64,000 nucleotides of DNA from the NCBI GenBank assembly GCA_000328365.1, contig KB299619.1, positions 131,422 through 195,421 of the forward strand, in the 5' to 3' direction. Position numbers and translations under genes: made by a program. Under the pieces are notes generated by a model. It saw nothing but the letters and a program-made list of their open reading frames with translations, did no database searches and was not told the DNA's origin. This document shows positions 36,105 through 48,739 of the stretch, piece by piece. Positions within the stretch are counted from its first letter, which is position 1, and every line of letters begins with the position of its first letter. This stretch comes from Capitella teleta. Taxonomy: Eukaryota > Annelida > Polychaeta > Capitellidae.

Positions 36105-36800
36105 CTTTCTGATCATGTTTGACAAAAGTCAAATAACTCTGTAATTATCAGCAATATTGTTTTGAAATTTTCACAACACACTAATGATGGTTGCCTCTCT
36201 GTATCTTGTAAATTTTTAAGCTGTTGCTCTCTGGAGTAAAACGATATGACCGTGTTAACCGCGATTTTTTGCTCATTTTTCAGCCAGGTGTAGCGGAAAT
36301 ACATGTTAAGCGGGGATTGGGGCTTGAGCTTGACCGTGGGCAGTTAGGAAAATTCGCTCTCGAGCCGAGAGACATCACTCCATAGGCTTCTACCCACATT
36401 TCCACTCTCATTATTCTTCCTCTATGGTTCATGTATCACTACATAATACATGCATGTATTGGTGACATTAGCATGCAATGCAAGATTGCTTACATAAACA
36501 AAGTTTTACCATAGAGGAAGAATAATAAGAGAGGACGCGTGGGTAGACGCCGGTCTTTCGCCTCGCGAGCGCATTTTGCGATTTAGGAACGGTCAGCTCG
36601 AGCGCCAGTCCCCGTTTAACATGGGTTTTTCGTATACCCGGCCGAAAAATGACTGTTAACATGGCCATATGTTTTTACTCCAGAAAGCGAGAGCTTCGAA
36701 ATTTACAAGATAATAGAGACGCAACCATCACAAATACATCGTGAAAAACCCAAATCAATATCGCTGATAATTACAAAGTTATTTGACTTTTTTAAAACAT
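36105..36800. repeat. Large palindrome with ~300-bp arms
   Basis: The left arm (about 36105-36427) and right arm (about 36505-36800) are inverted copies. Blocks such as GTCAAATAACT, AATTATCAGC, GATGGTTGC, TCTGGAGTAAAA and ATTCTTCCTCTATGG appear in the left arm, and their complements appear in reverse order in the right arm. The spacer is about 78 bp. Divergence between arms is moderate. It resembles a foldback transposon; no coding capacity is seen. Confidence 0.8.
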
Positions 36801-37040
36801 TATCAGAAACGTTTTCGTTTTTCAAGCGAATCAAAAATGATATTTGATACCGTTTAAAACGATGAGGACTCATCTCATTTATTTCGGCTCAGAGAAGCAG
36901 AGGCTGCAGACACACAGGCACAACCACCAAATCTGCAACCTCAAGTAAAACTCTTTCTGTAATACTCTATATTAGTACTTAGTATAAAATAATATCCACA
37001 AATCTTTTCATGAGAAAAAAATAAGCCAGAGAGGCTATTT

Positions 37041-37196
37041 ACAACAGAGGGTCTTCGCATTAATGTCATTATGTGAACTCCCCCTTTTCAACGAGGTTAA
37101 TATTATGTGAATTCTCCTCTGCATGTTCATAGGATCCTATGCCCTGGTCATGCAGAAGAGATAACTTATCATTAAAACGAGAAGACCCTCTGTAGT
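37041..37196. mobile_element. Short MITE-like inverted repeat element
   Basis: The left end reads ACAGAGGGTCTTC, and the right end on the opposite strand reads ACAGAGGGTCTTC, each followed by an AT-rich stretch with ATTAATG or TTTAATG. The total length is about 155 bp. The superfamily is not recognised and target duplications were not determined. Confidence 0.6.
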
Positions 37197-37755
37197 ATAT
37201 AACACTTCATGTTATTGTTATTTTTTTTTATTTTATCATATTCTGAACTTCTATAATTGAGATAGCATGCATGCTAGTTAATTTTAAAGATTTGTTTTGA
37301 TTTGAAGAGGTGGATCTGGGGATGGCGCCTCTGTGTACGCATGTTTGTTCGCGGCCTCTGATGCTCCGAGCCGAACTACGAATGCGCGCTATGAGCTGCG
37401 TCGGTAATGCAGCATTTCTGGAAGGCCTAATTTATTTTATAACAGACAACTGCAAATATAATTGATAATTAATTAGGGCACATAGCGCAGTTTTAGAGAA
37501 AAATAGCATTTTTGTAACAATTTACGCAAGGTTGAAAAATCCCCATTAGTTGTAAATATACTTTTGAATGACCCGGCCTGTACATGTATTAGAAGAAAAA
37601 AAAATCAAATAAAAATAACAATGATTTTATTTCTTCAACGTACAAATCACATAAAATAATGCTTCAGATGCGTTTACACGTAAAAACAAATTAGAACCAT
37701 AAAACATGAAATCCATAAAATATTTCACAATTTAAAAATCAGCTGATCGAAATAA

Positions 37756-37935
37756 CTAAGTCTTTAAATATTTCTTAAAATCGTCATAATTGTCACATGA
37801 TTGTAAATTTGCAGATAGTTGGTTCCATTCTCGTGGCCCAGCAGCGCAGAGGGCTCGGTCACCACACATAGACGCAGTTCTTGGCACATTCAGGCGCACG
37901 ACTGCCTGTGACCGAAGCGTCCTAATCGGGGATTG
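37756..37935 (-). mobile_element. LINE C-terminal relic (minus)
   Basis: The minus frame reads RSQAVVRLNVPRT, then GDRALCAAGPREWNQL, then FKKYLKT. This is the typical end of a CR1/Jockey-type reverse transcriptase (PR....GDRAF..AGP..WN.LP....FK..LKT). No upstream reverse transcriptase is recognisable. Confidence 0.7.
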
Positions 37936-38639
37936 TGGTGATCTTATCTTCTTAATATTGTACGTACAATGTATTAGCCTCTGTACCGGAAATAGCATGA
38001 CAATAATGTTATTTTCCATCAACTTTAAATCTACAGCATAAACTATAAAGGATTTTATCGAGTCCCTGATATAATTATTTAGAAATAGTAATGTGATTGG
38101 GGGGAGGGAGGTTATTTCAATTAATGTGAGAGAAATCAATTTATCGATCATGTAATGGATTTGCATATTTATGGTACCTTGCCATTGGACATATTGCAGC
38201 GTGTATACACGTACATTATATAATTATATATCAACAAGATATCAACACTCTAGATATCATTCGATACAAGCTTCCAATCAAAGAATTATTATTACGGTAC
38301 ATTATAATAAATATATAATGTACATGCAGATAGATATCTGCACATAAGTCATCGGTTGAATTGTGGTTTGTTTTAATATTTTCCTTTGTTATTTTGCGAT
38401 CACTCAAAACCATAGAGGTTAATTTGGATGCTTCCAGTTTATTGATTTCACAGTTTACATCAGTAGACCCAATGTTTTATTGTTTCCTGTCATTATAATT
38501 AAGAAGAAGAGATATAATTAAGAAGAAGAGATTTAATATCTCTAATGCAGTTTACTTTGAAATGTGCTGTAAATGTTAAATCGATGTTTCTAGGAGAGAT
38601 CTGCGTTCTGTTAATCAAGTTTTACTTACTCAAATTTTT

Positions 38640-38888
38640 GCTTTTTTGCTTTTATCGTTGTTTTACATCAAATGGACCTGCCGTATGGAATGTTTTACCC
38701 TATGACATCAAAATTGCGACTCTTTTGGCTGCTTTTAAGCGTAAATTGAAAACGCACCTTTTTACCCAGGCTTAATTCTTTTAATCTTGCTTTTTTTTTT
38801 TTGCCATATTTTATGCTCTTGTCTGTTTTTATTGCGTTTTTAAGCGTTTTAAACGCTTTTTGTGGTACGATAAATGTAATATCATTAT
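38640..38888 (+). mobile_element. LINE C-terminal relic and 3' UTR (plus)
   Basis: The plus frame reads FTSNGPAVWNVLPYDIK, then FKRKLKTHLFTQA and a stop at 38773-38775. This again is the terminal motif of a CR1/Jockey-type LINE. About 110 bp of 3' UTR follow, then a (TTA)n tract that likely served as its terminal repeat. Confidence 0.72.
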
Positions 38889-39053
<165 letters not shown>

Positions 39054-39231
39054 AATTGATTACATGTATATAATAGCTCATGTAGATTTCTTCATGTTTC
39101 GCTCTGCCATCAGGCGAAGACCTTGAAACCGTATCTGTCTTCTAGTAATAATCCTGTGTGCTGATATGCTTTTGATCTGAGCGCCAAGATTTGCCGCCAA
39201 ATCGATTACAATGTATCGAATTACCAAACAA

Positions 39232-39660
39232 AAGTTCAGTTCAGTTCAGTTCACAATATTATAGTCCTTTTGTATCAGGACTTGTCTTCAGATTGGAAAC
39301 GTAGCGATGTGGCGTCAAGGAAGTCCAGCCTTCTCTAGAAGGTCCCTCAGCTGGGTCCACAAGGTCCGGACCACGTGGGTATTCGTGATCCGATCTTCCT
39401 GACGTCACCACTCTGTCTCCGCTCTGCTTCACTGACCCGAAATGGGCCTAGGTCCTTCCCGATGGGTTGTGCAATACCGGGGTGGGGGGACAGTGGGAGG
39501 CAAAGTAACCTCCCAAAGTTATAAAAAATCAAGAGGCGTTGTGAAACCTCGCAAGTCGAGTCTGATGAGTACGTTATGAAACAGAAGAAACGAGGCCCGC
39601 CTGAGATCGACCCCGTTCTGGGTGCCTCAGCCGAATACAGCAAACCGATAGAACTGACAA
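39232..39660 (-). mobile_element. Probable retroelement 3' end with (GAACT)n tail
   Basis: The segment is richer in GC than its surroundings. On the minus strand it ends in AATATTGTGAACTGAACTG with four GAACT units. A 98-codon minus frame (39347-39643) has no recognised domain; another frame reads RTLWTQLRDLLEKAGLP near the 3' end. A short tandem tail on a 5'-truncated GC-rich block is typical of a LINE or SINE insertion. The family is unknown. Confidence 0.4.
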
Positions 39661-40423
39661 CACAAAATGTTAATGAATGATTTTCTATTTTGGGGTTTCA
39701 TCAACTTTCATGTGCGAACCGGAAAACATTAAATACTTTTTTTCTTCTTTCTTTTTTTTCTTTATTATTATTATTATTTTTTTTTTTTCGATTGGTACTT
39801 CGATGTTGGAAACTATGGTTAATAACTATACTTATTGTGAAGTGTTCGTTTAATAGTCATGCTACTCAAGCACCAACAGATATTAGCTAATAAAAGCATT
39901 GATTCAACCGAGTTTTCTACAAATTCTGTACATGCATAAAGCTCAAAGGAATTACAAATCTGCAAAAATGACATTTTGAATTACAAATCTGAACTCAAGA
40001 ATAATACAGATACATTGTATGCATTACTACACAAAGAACAAACCAGAATGCAACAATTTTTGATGATACGTTTATTAAAAATTAAAAAGGCAATGAAACG
40101 AAAATTAAGATAAATTCAGGAAATGGACTAATAGACTTGTTACTGCGTAGATAATCGAAATGTCAGTGTGGTGCTCTGATCAACCATCGATCGCAAAGTT
40201 CTCGTGTGAAATGCGTGCTGCGGTCTCAGCTCCGTCCAAGCGTGCAGCCGGCGCTTTTCGAGTTCACTGGCATTATGGATCTGGACATCGACCGACGATG
40301 AGAACGGTCGATAGAGGGCAGCATTGAGAAGAGGGATTACGCCCCGACCCCTTCCGTTTCTTTGTTACCAGCCCCCTATATTATCTTCTGTCATTTTAGG
40401 CGATTGCTACCGAAAGCTGAATG

Positions 40424-40458
<35 letters not shown>

Positions 40459-40859
40459 GGACGGGTATTGAATCTATGGACATGTAACCGCAGAGAATGG
40501 CTGAGATCGAACACAATGGATTCGATAGGATATACTCCCGTTACCCCTGCGAAACCCTTCTCGTATAACTGATAATGCAACTGGGATATCGAGTAAGGGC
40601 TTAAAGCTCTTTGAGTCGCTGCTTCGGTGCGGCGGGCGTTGGGGCTATGCAAAGGTGTGCACTCGAGCGTGAGTCATGGATCTGTGCCTGCTGAAAGATG
40701 CATGCTTGTCTCGAATCGATTCTTGGATTTCTATAGGACCAGGATAAAACACCACCGACTGCCGACCATTGTTCGTGGCCCCTTTAATGCTATACTTGAT
40801 ACAAAAGACCTGCGCTGTTTTCATGCACCTTACCATGGATACGAAATTGCAAATTCAAA
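39661..40859. other. No recognisable gene
   Basis: A T run lies at about 40426-40455. Open frames near 40324-40572 (plus) and 40407-40652 (minus) cross this run and have no domain. The last 200 bp probably contain the promoter of the small gene that follows; CTTACCATGGATAC at about 40829-40842 is a degenerate X-box. Confidence 0.3.
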
Positions 40860-41434
40860 ATGGCGTCTCAAAGAGTCAAGCTAGGGCCCGTGAAACACCA
40901 GGAAGAAAAGTAAAAAAATCGAGGATAAAAACCAATCATAAACTTGTACAATTTAGCTAATTGATTTTACGTAACAGGTTAACGAATGAAGTTGCATGCA
41001 TGTAAGGTTAGCTGTGTTAAGTATTAAGACACATCTCCGAACTGAAAGTAGTGAAGACTTTTACAAGATGTAAATAAAAGCCATCCCAACTTCCAGGTAA
41101 GAAATGCGAAGATTAGTATTGGTTACATGCATCAATATTATTAATAATAATATTGTTATTATTGTTACAAGGTATGTACAGGTGTTCTGTGTGGAGGATG
41201 ATAGGGTGTTGATTTGGTCTGCGGTTGGTGATGTACATCTCTGCGTTCAACTCGATAATTTGCCATTGCAGGACCACAAAGAGTCTGGACGCGGAAATAT
41301 ACACCACCAGACCCAGCAGATGTACGTGGTACAAGAGAAGGAAGGTTGCACTTCAAGATCTGGAAAGAGAGGAGACGAGAGTCAGAGCAGCACAGGTGTA
41401 CGAAGCAGTCATTCAAGTGAGACCAAGTCATTGA
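40860..41434 (+). CDS. Small two-exon gene, unknown function
   Basis: Exon 1 (40860-40909) starts at ATG and encodes MASQRVKLGPVKHQEE. Exon 2 begins at 41272 after a TTGCAG acceptor and encodes TTKSLDAEIYTTRPS, then WYKRRKVALQDLEREE and RVRAAQVYEAVIQ. The splice phase agrees (AA/G). Reading on gives VRPSH and a stop at 41432-41434, for a product of about 70 residues. Alternatively the GTGAGA at 41417 is a donor and another exon follows, which I did not find. The C-terminal half is strongly helical and charged. The composition resembles small ciliary microtubule-inner proteins, but I recognise no family; the role is unknown. Confidence 0.45.
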
Positions 41435-42049
41435 TTATTCGCTACCACAACACTGCCAACGGGTAGTCCGCACGCACGCAACGCCCGCTTCGCTGCTCGC
41501 GGATTTGCGCTGCCGTCACGCAAGGACCCGCGAAGGCCCTGACTGTGTTGAGACTGCGAACAGTCAATACAGCACGCACGCTATCTAACTGTGCCTAATG
41601 GCCGAACCGGAAAAGGAGTTCTCGGAAACGGAACCATTGAGGACCGAGAAGTTAAAACACGGCTTTTAAGTCGAAGAGAAGTGGTTCGATGTGCGGGGAA
41701 ATGTTTGCCCCGTACATCACATACGTTTTGTTTTCGCGCCATTTCCCGGTGGTTAAACCGCGAAAAGAAGTGCATCGACTTCACGATATACCGCTGGTGC
41801 CACTTTCCCTTTGAACCGGGAAGTGAGTCGGACAAGTGGAAGGGAAAAGGGGCGGGGGAGAGGTGCAGACAAAATGCATGCTTTTGATGCATAATTCACG
41901 AACAGCGAGCCAATCTGAGTTGCATTATTGATCAAGCGAATAAGAGCTAATTTCGAGAACCGACAAAGGCGCTCATGCATCATTGCCCTCGACTGCCTGG
42001 CTGTTCAGGCCGAGGCTTGCATGCTGCACTTCGCTACCAGGAAAACCTC

Positions 42050-42063
42050 GTTGTCATGGCAAC
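42050..42063 (+). promoter_or_regulatory. X-box-like site upstream of the EGF gene
   Basis: GTTGTCATGGCAAC lies 52 bp upstream of the EGF-peptide start codon. It fits the RFX X-box consensus with inverted half-sites. A regulatory role is inference. Confidence 0.45.
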
Positions 42064-42115
42064 ATGCACTCGCACACTTTCAAATAAAACCGCTCAGCTG
42101 AATATTATTCTGGAG

Positions 42116-42496
42116 ATGGCGCACAAACCGCTTGTACTCGTTTTATTCTGCCTGTTTGCAGTGCCACAGAAAACGCCCGTGCTCGCGAGAACAAGCGATG
42201 ATTGCTCGCCTGGTAACCAGGCCTGCCAGAATGGAGGAATTTGCACGCTCGCTGCTCCGAATTCAGGGCGTGATCGGCTGTGTGTTTGCCCGAAAGGATT
42301 CACCGGAGAATCGTGCGAGGTTAACCAGTCGTCGGATTCGAAATCTATGCATGCTGATCTGATGTCCCTCCGGGAAAACAACATCGCTGATTTGGACAGC
42401 CATGTACAGTTGGATCTGAACGACAAGGGCAAGATGGTGATCAAGAAAGCCGGCGATATCAAAAATCGCGGAAGCAACAAACATCATGGTGTTTGA
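42116..42496 (+). CDS. Secreted single EGF-domain peptide
   Basis: This intronless frame encodes 126 residues. I chose the ATG at 42116 because it opens directly with a signal peptide (MAHKPLVLVLFCLFAVPQ, cleavage probably near VLA). The frame itself is open from 41975, and an upstream in-frame ATG gives a less likely longer form. Residues about 29-66 form one EGF-like domain with six cysteines, including the segments CQNGGICT and CVCPKGFTGESC. The C-terminal 60 residues are charged and unstructured-looking (DLDSHVQLDLNDKGKM, then basic KKAGDIKNRG). The layout suggests a secreted growth-factor-like ligand, possibly processed. A polyadenylation hexamer AATAAA at 42582-42587 lies 86 bp after the stop. 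No specific orthologue is recognised. Confidence 0.75.
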   Translation: MAHKPLVLVLFCLFAVPQKTPVLARTSDDCSPGNQACQNGGICTLAAPNSGRDRLCVCPKGFTGESCEVNQSSDSKSMHADLMSLRENNIADLDSHVQLDLNDKGKMVIKKAGDIKNRGSNKHHGV

Positions 42497-42581
42497 TAGC
42501 AGTTTCGTGCTTATAATTATATTTACATCGTTCACTCTGACCTTTTGTCGACCTCACTTGGATTACGAGAATATATTTTAT

Positions 42582-42587
42582 AATAAA
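42582..42587 (+). terminator. Polyadenylation signal AATAAA
   Basis: The hexamer lies downstream of the EGF-peptide stop codon in an AT-rich context, with overlapping AATAAA copies. Confidence 0.5.
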
Positions 42588-42599
42588 TAAAATTCTGCG

Positions 42600-45500
42600 T
42601 TCAAGTCTCGTTAATAATATCTTATGTAAATCTTATGACAACTCCAAGCGTGACTTATCTCCGCACATGCGTAAAAGTATCATAATGTGTTGTAAAATTG
42701 CTGCTCATAATGTATGAGACCATCGTTTGTCCATCTCTCGGTCAGTCTCCCTCGGCCTTTGATGACCACAGAAGTCAAATGCATAATCACGCTACTCAAT
42801 TATTCATACTCTTATAAAGCGCGCGTCTTCCATTGGTCGTTGAATGACGTCATAACCTTTGATGGATAATATATTGAATTACTTTGAAATTGTTGGCATA
42901 CAATAGCAAATGGCAGTTAATATGTTATGACCGTATAACTCTAAACCTATTATTGAATTACCATTGCGTTCATGCTTTTTTTCGACTGGTGTGACAGAGG
43001 AATTTTCTGAAATCTGATTCGAATAACTTCCAGTTCAAGTTGGGACTCGTAAAGAGTTAAGATGATCTTCCGATGAGAGTATATTATAGGTAGAGAGAGA
43101 GAGCTTGGCGTCATGTGCGCTCAGTTGAGTGAAGGCAGAAGCGATATTTAACCCTTTAAGAACGTGGAAAAAATGTGCAAAAATTGTGGAAATCGAACAA
43201 GTCCGAACAGAGAGGAAGGCGAGAGAGTAGAAGAACGCCTCAAAAATTAAAGCCATAGCAAATCCGACAACAAAAGCGGACAAAGCCGGGCGTTAAGAGG
43301 GGTTATTTATGGTTAATCTCTCATTTACCGATTTTGACTAATACTTCAGAGTACCTCGCGACCGATGAAGGTGTTTGTTGACTCGTAAAGCCAAAGAAAT
43401 ATCCCACCATAGTAAACACAATAGTACTTAGTGTACTAAGAACACACGTGGAAGAGATATTTATGTCAACCGAGTCATATATAACAGAATTCGAAGATTA
43501 AATTAAAATGAAATTAAATTTAGAATTCTGTTAAAAGACACTAATAAAAAAGATAGCTTAGATTGACACACTTCGCTCACTAAGTGTGAGTTTGATTGCG
43601 AGTTGCGAAGTTTCTCTAAAAAGGTATTGCACGCGTTCAGAACACACTTTTCGAGGGCTTCGTATATTTAGAACTCCTCCCGTTGTGTTTACTCCTGAGA
43701 ACGATCCGAATGCGCCCCAATTAAGCGTTAAAGTCGTTCGCAATCTCTTGGTTACAAAGACCCCCGATTCCTTGATTATTGAGCTCATTAATTGATTGAT
43801 AATCGATGTACGTAGGCTAATATTAACCCTCTGGCCATTCGACCGTGACAGCGATCCGCATCACTGACCGCGTCAAGTGTCATTCAGGCAGCAAAATGAC
43901 GAGGTCCTTATCTGAATGCGCCCCCTCCCTCCTCTGGTGAGCTGCATGTGGCCCTGCAGAGGACGATCGCAGGGCGGGAAGATCAATCAAAGAGGGATCA
44001 ATTTCTCCTTATGAGGGATCCGATTCATTAACTCAAAGGAAATTGAGAGAAATGAGCTCACTTTAAGCACCAAGCATTTCACAGCACCGTGACACAGTCC
44101 ACCATTAAAACAAGGTGCAATATTTAGCGCAACATCGATTTAACAGACTTCCCACTGCCCAAAATAAATAGCACTCATTCAAGACTCTCACAATGCCGCA
44201 ACTTTAGTTTGCGTTGTCGTCATGGCAACGGTGCAGGTAAGGGGGAATTAAGAGTAGAGCCACAGCATGCCAAGTATTTTAAAATAACTTAGTTAACTTC
44301 GACTTCACGTCTCATAAGCACAATATTACATCAATATGACATTTGCTGGTCGAGAGAGTCTAGCTTCACGCAAGGTGCTCACAGGGAGTCCTCATGTTCG
44401 CAGAGTCGTTTGCTGCGAGCAAACACTTGAGGCTGAAGCCAACGTATTGGCCCCAGCCACCTCTCAATACTCAACACCACATACTAAATCACTAACGTAT
44501 ACTCACATGCAACCACGATCCTCTCTGCTCTGATGTCCATGAGTAAATGGCAGTTGTAGGAACACGAGTCCTCCTCTTTATCAGATCGACCCAGCGTCCG
44601 GTGGTGGCTTAAGATCGGGCTGCTCAGTCAACCCGTCACCCCCGCCAACTGGCGCAAGTCCTGTCCTGCTCCCAACTTATTGGCATTACCATGACGACGG
44701 GGGCAGTCAATAGACTTCGCTCGGAGCCAATGCCGTGAAAGGCCCGTTCCGCTCGGCCGCTCACCTGGGCGACCAGGTGGGGCGGGGGGCGGGGCGAATC
44801 GATCCACGATCGCACGGAGCACACGTTCCAATGACGATCGGCTCTAATCATCCGCGAAATGCTGACGTCATTTCGAAAGTACTTCGTTTTGTAGCGTCTA
44901 AGCATTGTGTTGATGTAACTCTCTGATCAATGCTTGAGTTTGTTTGATGAGTTGATGTTCTGGAAAAGCAATGCTCCCGTGATTATGCAAAGCAACTGGA
45001 GTGTCAAATATCGATATGTGTAAACTTCAAAGCTATACATAGTATACCAGTAACTCAGGTACGCGAGCGAGTAAAAAGAGCAACGGAATAAATACACCCT
45101 ATATACACCCTGTACGCCCTCATCGACTTCCGAAGTTGAGTCTCTGTAAAGAGATATTTAAATGTTTACGCATTGAAAAGCTTTGTAGCTTATAGCATAC
45201 AGGCTCGCATGTGCGTGTGCGTGTGCGTGCGTGCATGTATATGTATATTAATTACGCATGTAATTACGAGAATACCGCCACACTATAAAGTAGACGATGG
45301 CGATAGAATGAATTGCGAGGATTAAAATTGATGCGACTGGTCCATTGAAGATCGACACACAACTTGCGTAATTCATGACGAACTCGGTGGTCGATGTTAC
45401 AATCGCTTCGAACGAAGCTGCTTTGTGGCACCGTGACAATGAGACCGCGGAATCATTTATGACGTATTTCGTTGTTATAATGACACTTTCTGTGTGACTG

Positions 45501-48500
45501 ACGTCTCTATTTGAGGGAAAGCTGCATCCACGGCATGTTTGAAACATATCAAAAATTAATGACGATTACGAGTTGAATTGTTGGGTTTCGGTTTTCGGTT
45601 TTCCGGGTGGAATTTCTTCTTGTATCTGGTAATTTGTGCGGTTTGGACTAACAAGTTGTTATCTCATGCATTATGATTATGTTGCCATCAGATACGGTGT
45701 ACCAATGATACAATTGATGATGTAGGTTTCGGGTTAGCTTTAGGTCTTATGCTTATAATGACATAATTAGATGACATAACTCTGAATCCCTGACTTTATA
45801 GCGGGTCTCATCGATAGAAAGGAATAATGATATTTTACTGGTGTCCTCCTATTCTTGGTAATATGCTAGAGGTGTGTTCTTTTCCAGGAATCAAATCAAT
45901 ATCTAAGTATCAAAAGTCAGGACGATTGGCAATCGCCACCCACATGGGCCTCCCCTGGACAATGTACTTTAATTCGGCCAACACCTCAACCCTACCCTAA
46001 TAATACACTATCATGGAACACTAGTACCTGGTGAACTTCCAATCTCTCACTAACACACAGATACGTTGTGCTAATAGAACATATGGAACATTCGAGCAAA
46101 GCTAACGAGGAAGGCAACAGGCCATGAATCAACGATTGAGTCTTTGAGACTCCCGCCGTGGGCCATTGGGATAATCCGCAATCATCTGAATGGATTCTGC
46201 GATTAATTTGAAATGAATCAAACACAGGCTCTTTTCTGTTCGCTGATGAAGATCTCTTTTATGCCTTCAATGGATGGCCGAGAGGAGACCGTCTGATCGG
46301 ACCTGCTCTCAATGCATGACAAGACTTGTAAACTGATATTGAATTGGAACGACAAAAGGGATGTTACATAACACGGTTCAAATGGATTCAATTATAAGAT
46401 GACAGATTACAGATAGGTCAATCTGCTTATATTCCGTTGAATAGCTGTGAAGAATGTGACCCCTGATGAGGTTTTTTTTTTATTATACCTACCGGACGAT
46501 GGTCATTTCTTTTGCAGCTGGTGGCGATCAGCAGGTACTGGTCATTGGGATTTCAGAGAAATAAAATCTTATTGATATTTTTATAAATGGAAGTGGTGTA
46601 GTACTGCGTATAAATGGAGATGTCTCAGTTAGTATAACGACCACACAGCATCAACATTCATGGGTTTGGAACAGCGTTGTCAATGTCATGCACTCTTATC
46701 GTACTGTATCTATCATTAGAAAAACGTACAAAAACAAATTGAAAAATTCTGCCAGAAATGCAGAATTTGCGTAATACATTTTGGCTGATTATGCCCAATT
46801 TGGGTCAAACTCGGGTTTCAAGAAATGTATGACCTTGAAGTCCATGGATTTGACCTTCCGCGGAGATCATTGTCGTTCATTGTTTGAGTATCGACGATGT
46901 GCCATGACGTGGAACAATCCAATTGGCAAGCGAAGTAGCGCTTCACTCAAAATTCATGACCAGCCTTTCTGTTTGAGCCAATGTCCCAGAGAGCCGTCTC
47001 CGTTCTGCAACACGACGTCTATTCTGAGTTGATTCCGCCAATCGATACATGGAGATCGTCAGCACACTGCAGGTCTACGTGTAGACCACACCTCTTCACC
47101 TGTCCCGATCGTCAAACTCTTTTCTATGAACCCTCCACTCCCCTTTCCCCTTCGTTGGAAGCCTCCTTTCTCTCCCCGGCTTTTCAGGCTTTCACACCTG
47201 CCGAGAAAAAAAGGACAAAAAAAAAGAAAGAGGGTCTTCCCTTGTCTGTTTATTGATGATCTCGCGAGGAGTTTAGGGAAGACCTGGAAGAGAGTGGGTA
47301 AGATTGATTCTAGGAACTGATAGGAAAGAAAAAAAGAAGTAAAAAAGACATATTTTCTGGATTTTTTTGGGTTCTTTAGAAGCGCTTCAATTGATATTCT
47401 CTTCTTTTTCCCTCCTCTTTCTCTTTCTCTCTTCTTTCTAAATTATCAATTGATTCTGGTAGGAGATCGACTGATATGGCTATCGTTATAATACCGGCGG
47501 GGATAAGCAGTTAACATCCCCCGTGATTCCCCTCGGAATTCATACGATCGGGGGAATCATTAATAATCCATCCATCCATGCCGCAGTCATTGCGAATGAA
47601 ATCCATTTTGACTTCAATATAAGAACATTCGCCGACCAGCCTGACCGCTGGACGGTTTCTATGCCCACCTGCTCATGAAGCAATCACTTCCCTTCAATTA
47701 TCCATCGCTGGATCGCGTGATAGGCCGTATTATTAACGAATTGGATCGTCACGCCTGGATTCGTGATTTGGCTCAACGCGCCCGCCAAATGTCTTTTAAT
47801 TACGGTCAAGCGGTCAACTCATGAATGATAATATTTCTTCGACCATCCACAATCAGCCTTCAATGTTCATGCTCATACTTCGTATGCACAATTGTCTTGT
47901 ATACTGGACACCCACCCACCATTGGCACAAACACCTGGCACCTTCCTCTGTTTAACAACCATGATTAATTTCTGCCGATCATTGTTGTCTTAGCGGGGAT
48001 ATTGGCTCTTGGTCATGTGATGTCAGCTGATAGGAAATCGACCACTTTGATCAGGCATCGATTGCGTTGAGATCATGTGTTGATGTTGTGTTAGAAATGC
48101 GATCTCTTGCTTTTTGGTTTCATCAATGAATCCGCCAGCATAACTGGCTGGTCTCGTGTCAGTATGCGATATGCATAGCTTTTTAAAGACCATGGAGTAT
48201 ATCATCTATATGCACTGTGTCTATGTCTTCAAAAATCGAGCTGCGAATGGAGTGGAGGAGATCCTCCAGGTACAAGGACACAAACACAATCGACCACATA
48301 TATACGGGTGTCTCTATGGAAATGGTTCAGCATGGGCTCTGAGTACACGTGTACTTACGGAGTTACGTGCAGTTGATACACCAGAGTCAGTATTCACAAA
48401 AGTTCTCAGGCCTAGGCTCAAGTCTTAAGTCTGATAATTTATTCCTAAAACTAAATAAATTAATTCTCAAATATAAATTAATTCTAATGTAAATTCTAAA

Positions 48501-48739
48501 AAATTCGTTCTTAGGTTTTAAACATTGTTGTTGCTGATTTAATGTTTTATTCATGGAAATAATAATCGAAGTGTTTTGTCTTTCTCAGCCCGTGAGAATA
48601 ATTCTGAGACCAGTCTATGAATTGATTCTCATGGCTAAAGGAAATTCATAGATCTAAGAATTGGCTTAGTTAAGAGTTAAGGATCTTTGTGAATACCATC
48701 TAGAGAGCATGGTGCTTGTATCCATTGAAGGAGAGACAG
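42600..48739. other. Long gene-poor region
   Basis: I recognise no domain on either strand. Features seen: GTCGTCATGGCAAC at 44216-44229, an X-box-like sequence overlapping an ATG whose five codons end at a good donor (CAG/GTAAGG) without an identifiable next exon; a GTGCGTGTGCG tract at about 45211-45238; and short hairpins such as TGATTCCCC with GGGGAATCA near 47523-47559. The only open frame with a membrane-protein look is 45248-45547, minus. Confidence 0.4.
45248..45547 (-). CDS. Hypothetical small membrane protein (weak)
   Basis: A 99-residue frame starts with ATG. The N-terminal two thirds are polar with several Ser, Thr and Cys residues. A hydrophobic segment near residues 69-90 (VASILILAIHSIAIVYFIVW) is followed by a short basic tail, as in tail-anchored or single-pass proteins. 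No homologue is recognised, and no splice or promoter evidence supports it. It may be a chance frame. Confidence 0.2.
   Translation of the reverse strand: MFQTCRGCSFPSNRDVSHTESVIITTKYVINDSAVSLSRCHKAASFEAIVTSTTEFVMNYASCVSIFNGPVASILILAIHSIAIVYFIVWRYSRNYMRN

Noticed and set aside
41165-41431. 88-codon minus-strand frame
   Set aside because: It is antisense to the small two-exon gene, whose exons join in phase and start with ATG.
43558-43795. Overlapping frames on both strands
   Set aside because: No domain on either strand and no reason to choose one.
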